DNA of 46,029 nt from Stenotrophomonas sp. UBA2124 (GCA_002329155.1 DCXY01000001.1:178995-225023), one strand, 5' to 3'. Positions 35,223 through 43,588 are shown, counted from the first letter of the stretch. A program made the numbers and translations. Notes: generated by a model from the sequence alone, not told the origin.

Positions 35223-36074
35223 ATGCGTCCCGACTTCATCCTCACCCTTTCCTGCCCGGACCGTACCGGCATCGTCTACCGCGTTTCCGGCCTGTTGTTC
35301 GAGGCCGGCTGCAATATTCTGGACGCCCAGCAGTATGGCGACGAGGAAAGCGGCCGTTTCTTCCTGCGCGTGCATTTCGACATGGCTGACATCGGTGATG
35401 CACCAGCGATACGCACGCGGCTGGAGCAGCTCGCCAGTGATTTCGAGATGGACTGGCAGCTGCATGACGCACGCCGCCGCGCGCGCCTGCTGGTGCTGGT
35501 CAGCAGGCAGGGCCACTGCCTCAACGACCTGCTGTTCCGCAGCCATAGCCGGCAGCTGAAGGTGGATATTGCGGCGGTGGCCTCCAACCACGCCGATTTC
35601 AGCGGGCTGGCCGGTTCCTATGGCGTGCCGTTCCACCATCTGCCGGTGAGTGCCGACAACCGTGCGCAGCAGGAGCAGCAGCTGCTGGATCTGGTCGAGC
35701 GTGAGCGCATCGATCTGGTGGTGCTGGCGCGCTACATGCAGATTCTGTCACCTCGGCTCTGCGAGGCATTGGCGGGGCGCGCCATCAACATCCATCACAG
35801 CTTCCTGCCCAGCTTCAAGGGTGCGCAGCCCTACCACCAGGCGCATGCGCGCGGGGTCAAGATCATCGGTGCCACCGCGCATTACGTCACCTCAGACCTG
35901 GACGAAGGCCCGATCATCGAGCAGGACGTGGCGCGGGTGGACCACGCCATGACGCCGCGTGATCTGGTGCAGCTGGGCAGCGACACCGAATCGCTGGTGC
36001 TGGCCCGCGCGGTGCGCCGCCATGTGGAGCACCGCATCGTGTTGAACGGCCACCGCACGGTGGTGTTCAGGTAG
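35223..36074 (+). CDS. purU: Formyltetrahydrofolate deformylase
   Basis: Hydrolyses 10-formyltetrahydrofolate to tetrahydrofolate and formate, balancing one-carbon pools. The 283-residue protein has an N-terminal ACT domain (residues about 4-85, beginning ILTLSCPDRTGIVYRVSGLL) and a formyltransferase-fold catalytic domain. The catalytic histidine and asparagine lie in AINIHHSFLPSFKGA and the aspartate in TSDLDEGPIIEQDV. ACT-domain control by methionine and glycine is known for the family. The start ATG is at 35223. Confidence 0.94.
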   Translation: MRPDFILTLSCPDRTGIVYRVSGLLFEAGCNILDAQQYGDEESGRFFLRVHFDMADIGDAPAIRTRLEQLASDFEMDWQLHDARRRARLLVLVSRQGHCLNDLLFRSHSRQLKVDIAAVASNHADFSGLAGSYGVPFHHLPVSADNRAQQEQQLLDLVERERIDLVVLARYMQILSPRLCEALAGRAINIHHSFLPSFKGAQPYHQAHARGVKIIGATAHYVTSDLDEGPIIEQDVARVDHAMTPRDLVQLGSDTESLVLARAVRRHVEHRIVLNGHRTVVFR

Positions 36075-36100
36075 GCGTTGCGATGCGGATAGCGTGAGCG

Positions 36101-36733
36101 TCAGCGGATTTCGATGCCCGCTTCGGTCAGGGCGATGCGCGTGGCTTCGTCGTTGGCAACGCTCACCGGGCGGGTCAGCTCCCACAGGAAGTGAACGCGG
36201 AAGCCGCTGATGGCCGCATCCTGCGCGCTCCACAGCACGCAGTAGTCACGTGCCAGTCCGCAGACATGCACCTCGGCGATGCCGCGCTCATGCAGCCAGC
36301 CGGCCAGGCCGGTTGCCGGCCGGTCGGCGCGCGGGCCGAAGTTCTCGCGGAAGGCGCTGTAGGAATCGACCTGCCGGTCCGTGCCCTTGCGCAGGATCAG
36401 ATCGGCAGGGGTCCAGTCCACGCGTGGGTCCAGCGCGGCACCTGCGCTGCCCTGCACGCAGTGGTCGGGCCACAGTGTCTGTGGATGGCCATGCAGCTCG
36501 ATCACCTCGAACGGCGTGTGGCCGGCATGCTGGCTGGCGAAGGAGGCGTGGTCGGCAGGGTGCCAGTCCTGCGTGGCCACCACCGTCTGGTAGCGGCGCG
36601 AGGCCAGCAGCGCGGCGATGCCGGGCACGATGGCGTCACCGTTCTGGCAGGCCAATGCGCCACCGGGCATGAAATCCGGCTGCAGGTCCACCACCAGCAG
36701 CGCGACATCCAGACCGTACTGCGAACCATCCAT
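36101..36733 (-). CDS. pncA: Nicotinamidase
   Basis: Deamidates nicotinamide to nicotinate for NAD recycling. The 210-residue protein has the catalytic triad Asp16 (VVDLQPDF), Lys116 (LRKGTD) and Cys165 (ARDYCV), and the metal site Asp56/His58/His62 in TQDWHPADH. Length and motifs are typical. It is convergent with purU and divergent from the MgtC gene. The nearby sirtuin (33104-33967) produces its substrate. Confidence 0.94.
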   Translation of the reverse strand: MDGSQYGLDVALLVVDLQPDFMPGGALACQNGDAIVPGIAALLASRRYQTVVATQDWHPADHASFASQHAGHTPFEVIELHGHPQTLWPDHCVQGSAGAALDPRVDWTPADLILRKGTDRQVDSYSAFRENFGPRADRPATGLAGWLHERGIAEVHVCGLARDYCVLWSAQDAAISGFRVHFLWELTRPVSVANDEATRIALTEAGIEIR

Positions 36734-36823
36734 CGACTATCACCTCACGCGGGAGTGGTGCACAGTTTACGGGTGGCGCTGTGGATGCGCCGCGACATTC
36801 ATGGTCCTGGCCAGGAGTGCAAC

Positions 36824-37516
36824 ATGATCGACAGCTGGGAAATGGGCGGCCGCCTGCTGCTGGCGGCGGTGTTGGGCGCGGTGATCGGCATCAACCGTGG
36901 GCGCCTGGAGTGGGCGGCCGGGCTGCGCACGCACATGCTGGTATGCGTGGGCTCGGCGCTGGCCGTCATTGTTTCCGCATTCGGCTTCAATGATGTGCTG
37001 GTGCGGTCGAACGTGGTGCTGGACCCCTCGCGCATCGCCGCGCAGGTGATCAGCGGCGTTGGCTTCCTTGGCGCGGGCACCATTCTGTTCCTGCAGCGCG
37101 AGCAGGTGATCCGCGGGCTCACCACGGCGGCAGGCCTATGGGCGGTGGCGGCGGTGGGGCTGGCGGCAGGCGCGGGGCTGTATGTCGCCGCGGCGATGGC
37201 CACGGTGTTGATGTGGGCGATTCTTGCGCTGCTCAAGCCGCTGGAACAGCGCTACCTGCAGCGTCGCGCCCGCAATGGACGGCTGCGCCTGCGTCTGGCC
37301 GAAGGAACGTCGCTGGCGCGGGTACAGGCGGCTGCCGAAGCAGCGGGGCTGCCGGTGAAGCGTCTGACGCTGCGCCCGCGTGAGGCGGGCAACGACATTG
37401 TCGATATCGACTGCGATCCGCCCCCATCGCGCGAGCAGATGCTGGCCAAGGCCGAGGAACTGGGCGCGGTGGAAGGCGTGGTATCGGTGGAAGTGGCCGG
37501 TACGTCGAGCAGATGA
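36824..37516 (+). CDS. MgtC/SapB-family membrane protein
   Basis: This inner-membrane protein has 230 residues: four to five transmembrane segments in the first 140 residues and a cytoplasmic C-terminal domain. The family signature is GAVIGINRGRLEWAAGLRTH followed by QVISGVGFLGAGTILFLQ. Members support growth in low magnesium or modulate ATP synthase, but the role of this one is not shown. AGGAG lies 6 nt before the ATG at 36824. The long upstream extension of the frame is a shadow of pncA. Confidence 0.88.
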   Translation: MIDSWEMGGRLLLAAVLGAVIGINRGRLEWAAGLRTHMLVCVGSALAVIVSAFGFNDVLVRSNVVLDPSRIAAQVISGVGFLGAGTILFLQREQVIRGLTTAAGLWAVAAVGLAAGAGLYVAAAMATVLMWAILALLKPLEQRYLQRRARNGRLRLRLAEGTSLARVQAAAEAAGLPVKRLTLRPREAGNDIVDIDCDPPPSREQMLAKAEELGAVEGVVSVEVAGTSSR

Positions 37517-37517
37517 A

Positions 37518-37542
37518 GGGCCCGGCAGCGAGTGCCGGGCCC
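37518..37542. terminator. Bidirectional hairpin between the convergent mgtC-type gene and metE
   Basis: GGGCCCGGCA pairs perfectly with TGCCGGGCCC around a 5-nt loop, directly behind both stop codons. T-tracts are short or absent, so termination strength is uncertain. Confidence 0.65.
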
Positions 37543-37549
37543 GCCTGCC

Positions 37550-39838
37550 TCAGGCTGCGCTGCGCTCGCTGCGCAGGGTGCGTGCGGCTTCGACCATCGC
37601 CTCCAGTGCGGCGCGGGTTTCCGGCCAGCCACGGGTCTTGAGCCCGCAGTCCGGGTTCACCCACAGCTTCTGCGGCGGCAGCACCGCGCTGGCCTTGCGC
37701 AGCAGTTCCACCATCTCGCTGGTGTCCGGCACACGCGGGGAGTGGATGTCATACACGCCCGGGCCGATCTGGTTGGGGTAGTCGAAGCGTGCGAACGCAT
37801 CAAGCAGCTCCATGCGCGAGCGCGAGGTCTCGATGGAGATCACATCCGCATCCAGTGCAGCCACGGCCTCGATGATGTCGTTGAACTGCGCGTAGCACAT
37901 GTGGGTGTGGATCTGGGTGGCATCGTCCACGCCGCTGGCGCTGATGCGGAAGGCTTCCACCGCCCAGTCCAGATACGCCTGCCATTGGGCGCGACGCAGC
38001 GGCAGGCCTTCGCGCAGGGCGGGCTCGTCGATCTGGATGGCACGGATGCCGGCCGCTTCCAGGTCCTGCACTTCATCGCGCAGGGCCAGGGCGATCTGCC
38101 TGCAGGTATCGGCACGCGGCTGGTCGTCGCGCACGAACGACCACTGCAGCACGGTGACCGGGCCGGTCAGCATGCCCTTCATCGGCTTGTCGGTGAGCGA
38201 CTGCGCATACTGCGACCAGCGCACCGTCATCGGCACCGGGCGGCTGACATCGCCGTAGATCACTGGTGGCTTCACGCAGCGCGAGCCATAGCTCTGTACC
38301 CAGCCGTTGCTGGTGAAGGCAAAGCCATCCAGCTGCTCGCCGAAGTACTCGACCATGTCGCTGCGCTCGAACTCGCCGTGCACCAGCACGTCCAGCCCTA
38401 TCTGTTCCTGCACGCGCACGCAGTGTTCGGTCTGGTTGGCGAGGAAGGCGTCGTAGTCGGCGCTGGCCAGCTTGCCCGACTTGTGCCGCGCACGCGCCTC
38501 GCGCACTTCCTGGGTCTGCGGGAACGAGCCGATGGTGGTGGTGGGGAAGGCCGGCAGGCGCAGCGCCCGTGCCTGCAACACCTGACGCTGTGCGTGCGGG
38601 GTGACGCGGGTGGCTTCGGCGGTGGTGAGTGCGGCCAGACGTGCCTTCACGCCCGCGTTGTGCACACGCGGCGAGCGGCGGCGCGATTCGATGGCCTCGC
38701 GTGCTTCGGCAAGGCCGGCCTCGGCTTCGGGTTTGCCGTCCAGCGCATCGGCCAGCGTGCGCAGTTCCTGCAGCTTCTGCCGCGAGAACGCCAGCCAGCC
38801 GCGCAGCTCGGGGTCGAGTTTCTTCTCGTGAACCAGGTCCACCGGGGTATGCAGCAGCGAGCACGATGGCGCCAGCCACAATTTGTCGCTGCCACGGCGG
38901 CCCCGCGCATAGCGTGCCAGCAGCAGTGCGTTGTCCAGCGCGCTGCGCCAGATGTTGCGGCCATTGACCAGGCCCAGCGACAGCACCCGCGAGAATGGCA
39001 ATGCTTCCAGCACCGCGTCCAGCTGCTCGGGTGCGCGCACCAGATCAACATGCAGGCCGTCCACCGGCAGGCTGGTGGCCAGTGACAGGTTGTCCTCCAG
39101 CGCACCGAAGTAGGTGGCCACCAGTATCTGCGGGCGTGCCACATCGGCCAGCACCGCATAGGCGTGCTGGAAGGCCTTGTGCGCATCGGCATCCAGGTCC
39201 TGTACCAGCACCGGCTCATCCAGCTGCACCCAGTCCACACCGGCCTGCTTCAGTTCGGCCAGCAGCTGCACATAGGCAGGCAGCAGGTTGTCGAGCAGGC
39301 CCAGCGGGTTGCTGCCGTCGGTGGTCTTGGACAGCAGCAGGAAGCTCACCGGCCCCAGCAGCACCGGGCGGGTCTGGATGCCCAGCGCCTCGGCTTCGCG
39401 GTACTCGGCCAACGGCTTGTTATCGCGCAATGCGAAGGCCTGGCCCTGCTGCAGCTCAGGCACCAGGTAGTGGTAGTTGGTGTCGAACCACTTGGTCATT
39501 TCCAGCGCGTGCAGGTCCACGCCATCACGCTGCAGGCCGCGTGCCATGGCGAAGTAGGCCTGCAGCGGCGAGCGCCCGGCCAGTGCGCGGTAACGCTCGG
39601 GAATGGCATCGAACAGGAAGGCGGTATCCAGCACCTGGTCGTACAGGCTGAAATCATTGCTGGGCGGTACGTCCACTCCGGCTTCGCGCTGCAGCCGCCA
39701 ATGACGCGCACGCAGTGCGGCGGCGGTGGCCAGCAGTTGCGCGGCATCGGTTTCGCCACGCCAGTAGCTTTCCAGCGCGTGCTTGAGCTCACGGCGTGCG
39801 CCGATACGGGGGAACCCCAGGTTGGTAACGGTAGTCAT
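37550..39838 (-). CDS. metE: Cobalamin-independent methionine synthase
   Basis: Transfers the methyl group from 5-methyltetrahydropteroyl-triglutamate to homocysteine, the last step of methionine synthesis, without B12. The 762-residue protein begins TNLGFPRIGARRELKHALES and has the usual two-barrel layout. Zinc ligands are His and Cys in IHTHMCYAQF and Cys in NPDCGLKTRGWPET. FPTTTIGSFPQTQEVREAR marks the start of the C-terminal barrel. GAGGAAG lies 5-6 nt before the ATG and is itself part of a hairpin. A cobalamin riboswitch lies upstream, so B12 should repress it, which implies a MetH elsewhere. Confidence 0.96.
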   Translation of the reverse strand: MTTVTNLGFPRIGARRELKHALESYWRGETDAAQLLATAAALRARHWRLQREAGVDVPPSNDFSLYDQVLDTAFLFDAIPERYRALAGRSPLQAYFAMARGLQRDGVDLHALEMTKWFDTNYHYLVPELQQGQAFALRDNKPLAEYREAEALGIQTRPVLLGPVSFLLLSKTTDGSNPLGLLDNLLPAYVQLLAELKQAGVDWVQLDEPVLVQDLDADAHKAFQHAYAVLADVARPQILVATYFGALEDNLSLATSLPVDGLHVDLVRAPEQLDAVLEALPFSRVLSLGLVNGRNIWRSALDNALLLARYARGRRGSDKLWLAPSCSLLHTPVDLVHEKKLDPELRGWLAFSRQKLQELRTLADALDGKPEAEAGLAEAREAIESRRRSPRVHNAGVKARLAALTTAEATRVTPHAQRQVLQARALRLPAFPTTTIGSFPQTQEVREARARHKSGKLASADYDAFLANQTEHCVRVQEQIGLDVLVHGEFERSDMVEYFGEQLDGFAFTSNGWVQSYGSRCVKPPVIYGDVSRPVPMTVRWSQYAQSLTDKPMKGMLTGPVTVLQWSFVRDDQPRADTCRQIALALRDEVQDLEAAGIRAIQIDEPALREGLPLRRAQWQAYLDWAVEAFRISASGVDDATQIHTHMCYAQFNDIIEAVAALDADVISIETSRSRMELLDAFARFDYPNQIGPGVYDIHSPRVPDTSEMVELLRKASAVLPPQKLWVNPDCGLKTRGWPETRAALEAMVEAARTLRSERSAA

Positions 39839-39844
39839 GTGTGC

Positions 39845-39870
39845 TTCCTCATTGCATGGGCATTGAGGAA
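39845..39870 (-). promoter_or_regulatory. metE: Shine-Dalgarno-sequestering hairpin before metE
   Basis: In the metE leader RNA, TTCCTCAATG pairs with CAATGAGGAA (one mismatch, 6-nt loop), burying the GAGGAA ribosome site 6 nt before the start codon. It lies at the end of the leader that begins with the cobalamin riboswitch, so it probably forms the translational switch. Confidence 0.6.
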
Positions 39871-40059
39871 CGAAGGAACCGCGCAGCGCGCGCCGGCCCT
39901 GCGGCCACGCCCGTCACGCCAGCGACCTTCGCCCCCGCGGGCGAACCGGATTCGTGGCTTGGACACGGCGGGCCGGCCCGCGCATTGGCGAGGCTGCGGC
40001 ACCGGCCGTCTCCCCGCGGAGACTCCAGGTCGAGACAGGGAACGGAAGGCTCCCCGGCC

Positions 40060-40235
40060 AAGGCCGGTATTCGGGCTGATGGACATGGGCGCCTGCGCGC
40101 CTTGCCTACTGGCCGTCGCTTCCCGGGCCTGAACCCAGTGCTGTTGACGGCGGTCGTTTCCATTCACCGCTGCGGGGCAGCTCCGGAATGGCGCGCCAGG
40201 GCGCGCTTCACCGGATTCCCGTTTAATTCCATCCC
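40060..40235 (-). ncRNA. Cobalamin riboswitch upstream of metE
   Basis: On the minus strand the conserved blocks occur in order: GGGAATCCGGTG (40220-40209), CTGCCCCGCAGCGGTGAA (40180-40163), CACTGGG (40141-40135), CCCGGGAAGCGACGG (40127-40113) and a B12 box variant CAGCCCGAATACCGGCC (40078-40062). About 220 nt of GC-rich leader with several hairpins (for example TTCGCCC/GGGCGAA) connects it to the ribosome-site hairpin before metE. A short dyad CTTCAT/ATGAAG at 40237-40252 lies just upstream. I see no gene in 39839-40361. Confidence 0.93.
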
Positions 40236-40361
40236 TTCATGTGGATGAAGAGATGAATACCTGTGGCGAGGGCAACGATAGTCCGCTGGCGGGGGCGGGT
40301 CAAGAGGCGCACCACCGCGGCATGGTCAGCCTGGAGCGGGCGGTGCACGGGCCCATGGCGC

Positions 40362-41027
40362 TCAGCCACGGCGGAAGCAGAAGCTGCTGAAGCCGGCGCG
40401 CAGGCGCGGCATGTCCAGTTCGTCCTCGTCGATGCGGCCGCGCCCCTGCTCCCGGCATTCCTGCAGGGCCCAGTGCTTCACCCCGCGTGCGGACATGGAA
40501 TCGACCAGCCGGTACAACGCCTGCACCGGGAACAGGTCCGGGTGCCAGGTGGTGCGGCATTCATAGGCCACGCCACTGGAGAGCACGCTGTCCAGTGCCT
40601 GGCCCACCCCATGCGCGCTGCCGCGACGGCCGGTGATGCCATCGTAGAGTTCGCTTGTTGCCTTGATGTCCAGCCCGACCCAGTCGAGCAACGGCAGCAA
40701 CTGCTGCAGGCGCGCCGGGTACATACCACCGGTATGCAGGCCGATCTGGTAGCCCATGGCCTTCACCCGGGCCACAGCCTCTGGCAGCGTGGCCTGCAGA
40801 GTGGGCTCTCCGCCGGAGAACACCACCCCGTCGAGCAGGCCACGGCGGCGCTGCAGGAAAGCCTCCACCGTATCCCATGCCACGCTGCCCTGGGCGCGTG
40901 CCGGCAGCAGGTCCGGATTGTGGCAATAGCTGCAGCGCCACGGGCAGCCCTGCAGGAACAACACCGCCGCCAGCCTGCCGGGAAAATCGATGCTGGTCAG
41001 CGGCGTCATTCCGGCAACGCGGATCAT
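40362..41027 (-). CDS. nrdG: Anaerobic ribonucleotide reductase activating enzyme
   Basis: This radical SAM enzyme places the glycyl radical on NrdD. The 221-residue protein has the iron-sulfur motif CPWRCSYC (Cys28, Cys32, Cys35), FSGGEPTLQ for SAM binding, and the family end region. It starts TPLTSIDFPGRLAAVLFLQG. I chose the ATG at 41027 because it overlaps the stop of the small glycyl-radical gene by 4 nt (ATGA). The frame upstream of it is only the shadow of that gene. It is the last gene of the nrdD operon. Confidence 0.93.
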   Translation of the reverse strand: MIRVAGMTPLTSIDFPGRLAAVLFLQGCPWRCSYCHNPDLLPARAQGSVAWDTVEAFLQRRRGLLDGVVFSGGEPTLQATLPEAVARVKAMGYQIGLHTGGMYPARLQQLLPLLDWVGLDIKATSELYDGITGRRGSAHGVGQALDSVLSSGVAYECRTTWHPDLFPVQALYRLVDSMSARGVKHWALQECREQGRGRIDEDELDMPRLRAGFSSFCFRRG

Positions 41028-41215
41028 GCCGTGGCGGCCTCCCGCTCGGTACAGCCACGCTCGCTGAAGAAGCGCCGCTCGGCGTGTTCGCCCTGCTTGC
41101 CGATGTTGAAGCTGGACACCGGCCGGTGGTAGCCCATCACCCGCGTCCAGACTTCGCAGGGCTGGCGGTCCTGGTTGCGCAGGGGGGTGCTGGAACTGCT
41201 CATGGAAGTGCTCAT
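41024..41215 (-). CDS. Separate glycyl-radical polypeptide of class III ribonucleotide reductase
   Basis: This 63-residue protein is the C-terminal glycyl-radical region of NrdD encoded on its own. It contains CEVWTRVMGYHRPVSSFNIG, with the predicted radical at Gly28 in RVMGY, followed by KQGEHAERRFFSE. These are the residues that the upstream NrdD body lacks. It has its own excellent ribosome site: the nrdD stop TAA is followed at once by GGAGA and then ATG 12 nt after the stop. It is therefore a genuine separate cistron, not a sequencing frameshift. It overlaps nrdG by 4 nt. By inference it joins the NrdD body and is activated by NrdG, much as YfiD repairs pyruvate formate-lyase. Confidence 0.85.
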   Translation of the reverse strand: MSTSMSSSSTPLRNQDRQPCEVWTRVMGYHRPVSSFNIGKQGEHAERRFFSERGCTEREAATA

Positions 41216-41227
41216 GTGGTTGTCTCC

Positions 41228-42982
41228 TTACGAAGGAATGGCTGCAAGGGTGGGCGGCGTGCTTGCCGCCCGTTGTTCCGCCAGCAGGCGCTCGTCGCAA
41301 CGCGGGCAGAATTCGTGTTCACCCGCCAGATAGCCGTGCACCGGGCAGATGGAGAAGGTGGGCGTGATGGTGATGTAGGGCAGGCGGAACCGGGTAAGAG
41401 CCCGGCGCACCAGCTCACGGCAGGCCAGCCCGCTGGATACGCGCTCGCCCATGTACAGGTGCAGCACGGTGCCGCCGGTGTAGCGCGACTGCAGTGCTTC
41501 CTGCCGTTCCAGCGCCTCGAACGGATCGTCGGTGAAGCCCACCGGCAACTGCGAGGAGTTGGTGTAGTACGGCCTGTCGGCGCTGCCGGCCTGCAGGATG
41601 TCCGGCCACCGCTGGCGGTCTTCCTTGGCGAAGCGGTAGGTGGTGCCTTCGGCCGGTGTGGCCTCTAGGTTGTAGAGGTGGCCGGTCTGCTCCTGGAACA
41701 CCACCATGCGTGCGCGCACATGGTCCAGCAGGCGCACTGCGAAGGCATGGCCCCATTCGCTGGTGATGTCGTGGGCGTCGGCGCTGAAGTTGCGGATCAT
41801 CTCGTTGACGCCGTTCACCCCCAGCGTGGAGAAGTGATTGCGGAGGCTGCCCAGGTAGCGTTTGGTATAGGGGTAGAGGCCATCGTCTATCAGCCGCTGC
41901 ACCACCTCGCGCTTGATCTCCAGGCTGCGTTGGCCAAGCTCCAGCAGTTCATCCAGCCGCGCGAACAGTGCAGCCTCGTTGCCACGGTGCAGGTAGCCAA
42001 GCCGTGCGCAGTTGATGGTGACCACGCCCAGGCTGCCGGTCTGTTCGGCACTGCCGAACAGGCCGTTGCCGCGCTTGAGCAGCTCACGCAGGTCCAGCTG
42101 CAGGCGGCAGCACATTGAGCGGATCATTCCCGGGTCCAGCTCGGAGTTGATGAAGTTCTGGAAATACGGCAGGCCGTATCTTGCGGTCATCTCGAACAGC
42201 CGCTGCGCGTTCTCCGACTCCCAGGGGAAATCAGCGGTGATGTTGTAGGTGGGAATGGGGAAGGTGAACACCCTGCCCTTGGCATCACCGGCGCTCATCA
42301 CCTCGATGTAGGCGCGGTTGATCAGGTCCATCTCGGCCTGCAGCTCGCCATAGGTGAACGGCATTTCCTCGCCGGCAATGAATGGTGTCTGGTGGCGCAG
42401 GTCGGCCGGGCATACCCAGTCGAAGGTGAGGTTGGTGAACGGGGTCTGCGTGCCCCAGCGCGAGGGCACGTTGAGGTTGTAGATCAGCTCCTGGATGCAC
42501 TGGCGCACCTGCTCGTAGGACAGGGCGTCCTTGCGCACGAACGGGGCCATGTAGGTATCGAACGAAGAGAATGCTTGCGCCCCGGCCCATTCGTTCTGCA
42601 GCGTGCCCAGGAAGTTGACTATCTGCCCCACGGCCGAGGAAAGGTGCCTGGGCGGGCCGGCCTCCACCCGGTTGGGTACGCCGTTGAGCCCTTCATACAG
42701 CAGCGTGCGCAGCGACCAGCCGGCGCAGTAGCCGGACAGCATGTCCAGATCGTGGATGTGCAGGTCGGCCTCGCGGTGGGCGCGCCCGATCTGAGCCGGG
42801 TACAGGTGCGAGAGCCAGTAGTTGGCGGTGACCTTGCCGGACACATTCAGGATCAGCCCGCCCAGCGAATAGCCCTGATTGGCATTGGCATTGACCCGCC
42901 AGTCGCTGCGGGTCAGGTACTCCTCCATTGACCGCACCGGGTCGATCAGGGGTGAGCTTGCTGCCATGTGCCGGGGTTCCAT
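41228..42982 (-). CDS. nrdD: Anaerobic ribonucleoside-triphosphate reductase, catalytic body without radical tail
   Basis: Oxygen-independent class III reductase of ribonucleoside triphosphates. The 584-residue body has the NrdD core: NANANQGYSLGGLILNVSGK, HIHDLDMLSGYC, PSRWGTQTPFTNLTFDW, TFPIPTYNIT and the active-site region NCARLGYLHRG. It ends with a cysteine-rich zinc region (SICPVHGYL...CPRCDERL) and stops there, so the RVxGY radical motif is missing and is supplied by the next gene. The ATG at 42982 was preferred to one at 43015. GGAGA precedes it at the right distance, and an NrdR box (42996-43011) would otherwise be coding. Confidence 0.9.
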   Translation of the reverse strand: MEPRHMAASSPLIDPVRSMEEYLTRSDWRVNANANQGYSLGGLILNVSGKVTANYWLSHLYPAQIGRAHREADLHIHDLDMLSGYCAGWSLRTLLYEGLNGVPNRVEAGPPRHLSSAVGQIVNFLGTLQNEWAGAQAFSSFDTYMAPFVRKDALSYEQVRQCIQELIYNLNVPSRWGTQTPFTNLTFDWVCPADLRHQTPFIAGEEMPFTYGELQAEMDLINRAYIEVMSAGDAKGRVFTFPIPTYNITADFPWESENAQRLFEMTARYGLPYFQNFINSELDPGMIRSMCCRLQLDLRELLKRGNGLFGSAEQTGSLGVVTINCARLGYLHRGNEAALFARLDELLELGQRSLEIKREVVQRLIDDGLYPYTKRYLGSLRNHFSTLGVNGVNEMIRNFSADAHDITSEWGHAFAVRLLDHVRARMVVFQEQTGHLYNLEATPAEGTTYRFAKEDRQRWPDILQAGSADRPYYTNSSQLPVGFTDDPFEALERQEALQSRYTGGTVLHLYMGERVSSGLACRELVRRALTRFRLPYITITPTFSICPVHGYLAGEHEFCPRCDERLLAEQRAASTPPTLAAIPS

Positions 42983-42995
42983 TGTCTGTCTCCAT

Positions 42996-43043
42996 CCACA
43001 ATATGTTGTGGTCATGTTCCATGGAGATGACTATATGTTGTTT
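42996..43043. promoter_or_regulatory. Pair of NrdR boxes upstream of nrdD
   Basis: Two NrdR-box-like 16-mers lie at 42996-43011 (CCACAATATGTTGTGG, 13 of 16 consensus positions) and 43028-43043 (TGACTATATGTTGTTT, 12 of 16). Their centres are 32 bp apart, the same spacing as at nrdA. NrdR is expected to repress both ribonucleotide reductase operons. Confidence 0.78.
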
Positions 43044-43055
43044 GATCTAAATCAA
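43042..43055. promoter_or_regulatory. FNR/ANR box upstream of nrdD
   Basis: TTGAT-CTAA-ATCAA is a perfect match to the FNR/ANR consensus TTGAT-N4-ATCAA. It touches the distal NrdR box and lies 60 nt ahead of the chosen nrdD start. Activation when oxygen is low would suit an oxygen-sensitive glycyl-radical enzyme. The exact promoter -10 was not resolved. Confidence 0.85.
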
Positions 43056-43255
43056 GCAGGCCCCGTCTGCGATGTGCGCCATGTAGGGTTTTGCCATATG
43101 GAAAGACGGGTTGTATGCGAAGTCCGCGATAGGGAAATACCTCAAATGCCTGATCGAGCCAGCGTCCATCCGGCTGACAGGCGGGCGGCGGGTCCGGCAG
43201 CCGTGCCGCACCGGCTTTCTCCCCGCCATCGGGAAGGCGGGGCAGGGATGCGCCT

Positions 43256-43588
43256 TCAATGCGCGGTCGAGCGCGAGAACACGTTGATCACGACAACGCC
43301 GGCACAGATCAGGCTGATGCCGAGGATGGCCGGCAGGTCCAGCCGCTGCTTGAACACGAACAGTCCGATCAGCGAGATCAGCACGATGCCCACGCCGGAC
43401 CAGATGGCGTAGGCGATGCCGGTGGGCACGCTCTTCATCACCATCGACAACAACCAGAAGCACACGCCATAACCCGCCAGTGAACCCAGTGTGGGCCACA
43501 GCCGGGTCATGCCGTCGGAGGCTTTCAGCAGCGAGGTGGCCAGTACTTCCAGGACGATGGCGCAGGCAAGCAGGGCGTAGGCGTTCAT
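43256..43588 (-). CDS. Small multidrug resistance pump, EmrE/QacE type
   Basis: Proton-driven exporter of cationic compounds such as quaternary ammoniums. It is 110 residues with four transmembrane helices, the size of EmrE. The essential Glu14 lies in ACAIVLEVLATSLLK. TRLWPTLGSLAGYGVCFWLL and SVPTGIAYAIWSGVGIVLIS are close to EmrE, placing it with the polyspecific cation pumps rather than the guanidinium exporters. The ATG at 43588 fits the family; the frame extends 9 codons upstream without a reason to use them. It acts as a dimer in the inner membrane. Confidence 0.92.
   Translation of the reverse strand: MNAYALLACAIVLEVLATSLLKASDGMTRLWPTLGSLAGYGVCFWLLSMVMKSVPTGIAYAIWSGVGIVLISLIGLFVFKQRLDLPAILGISLICAGVVVINVFSRSTAH

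Noticed and set aside
37532..39085. 517-codon ORF opposite metE
   Set aside because: Antisense shadow; metE is intact on the other strand.
41216..41227. Frameshift between nrdD and its radical tail
   Set aside because: A stop codon is followed by a well-spaced GGAGA and a new ATG, and the small protein has an N-terminal tail of its own, which indicates separate cistrons.
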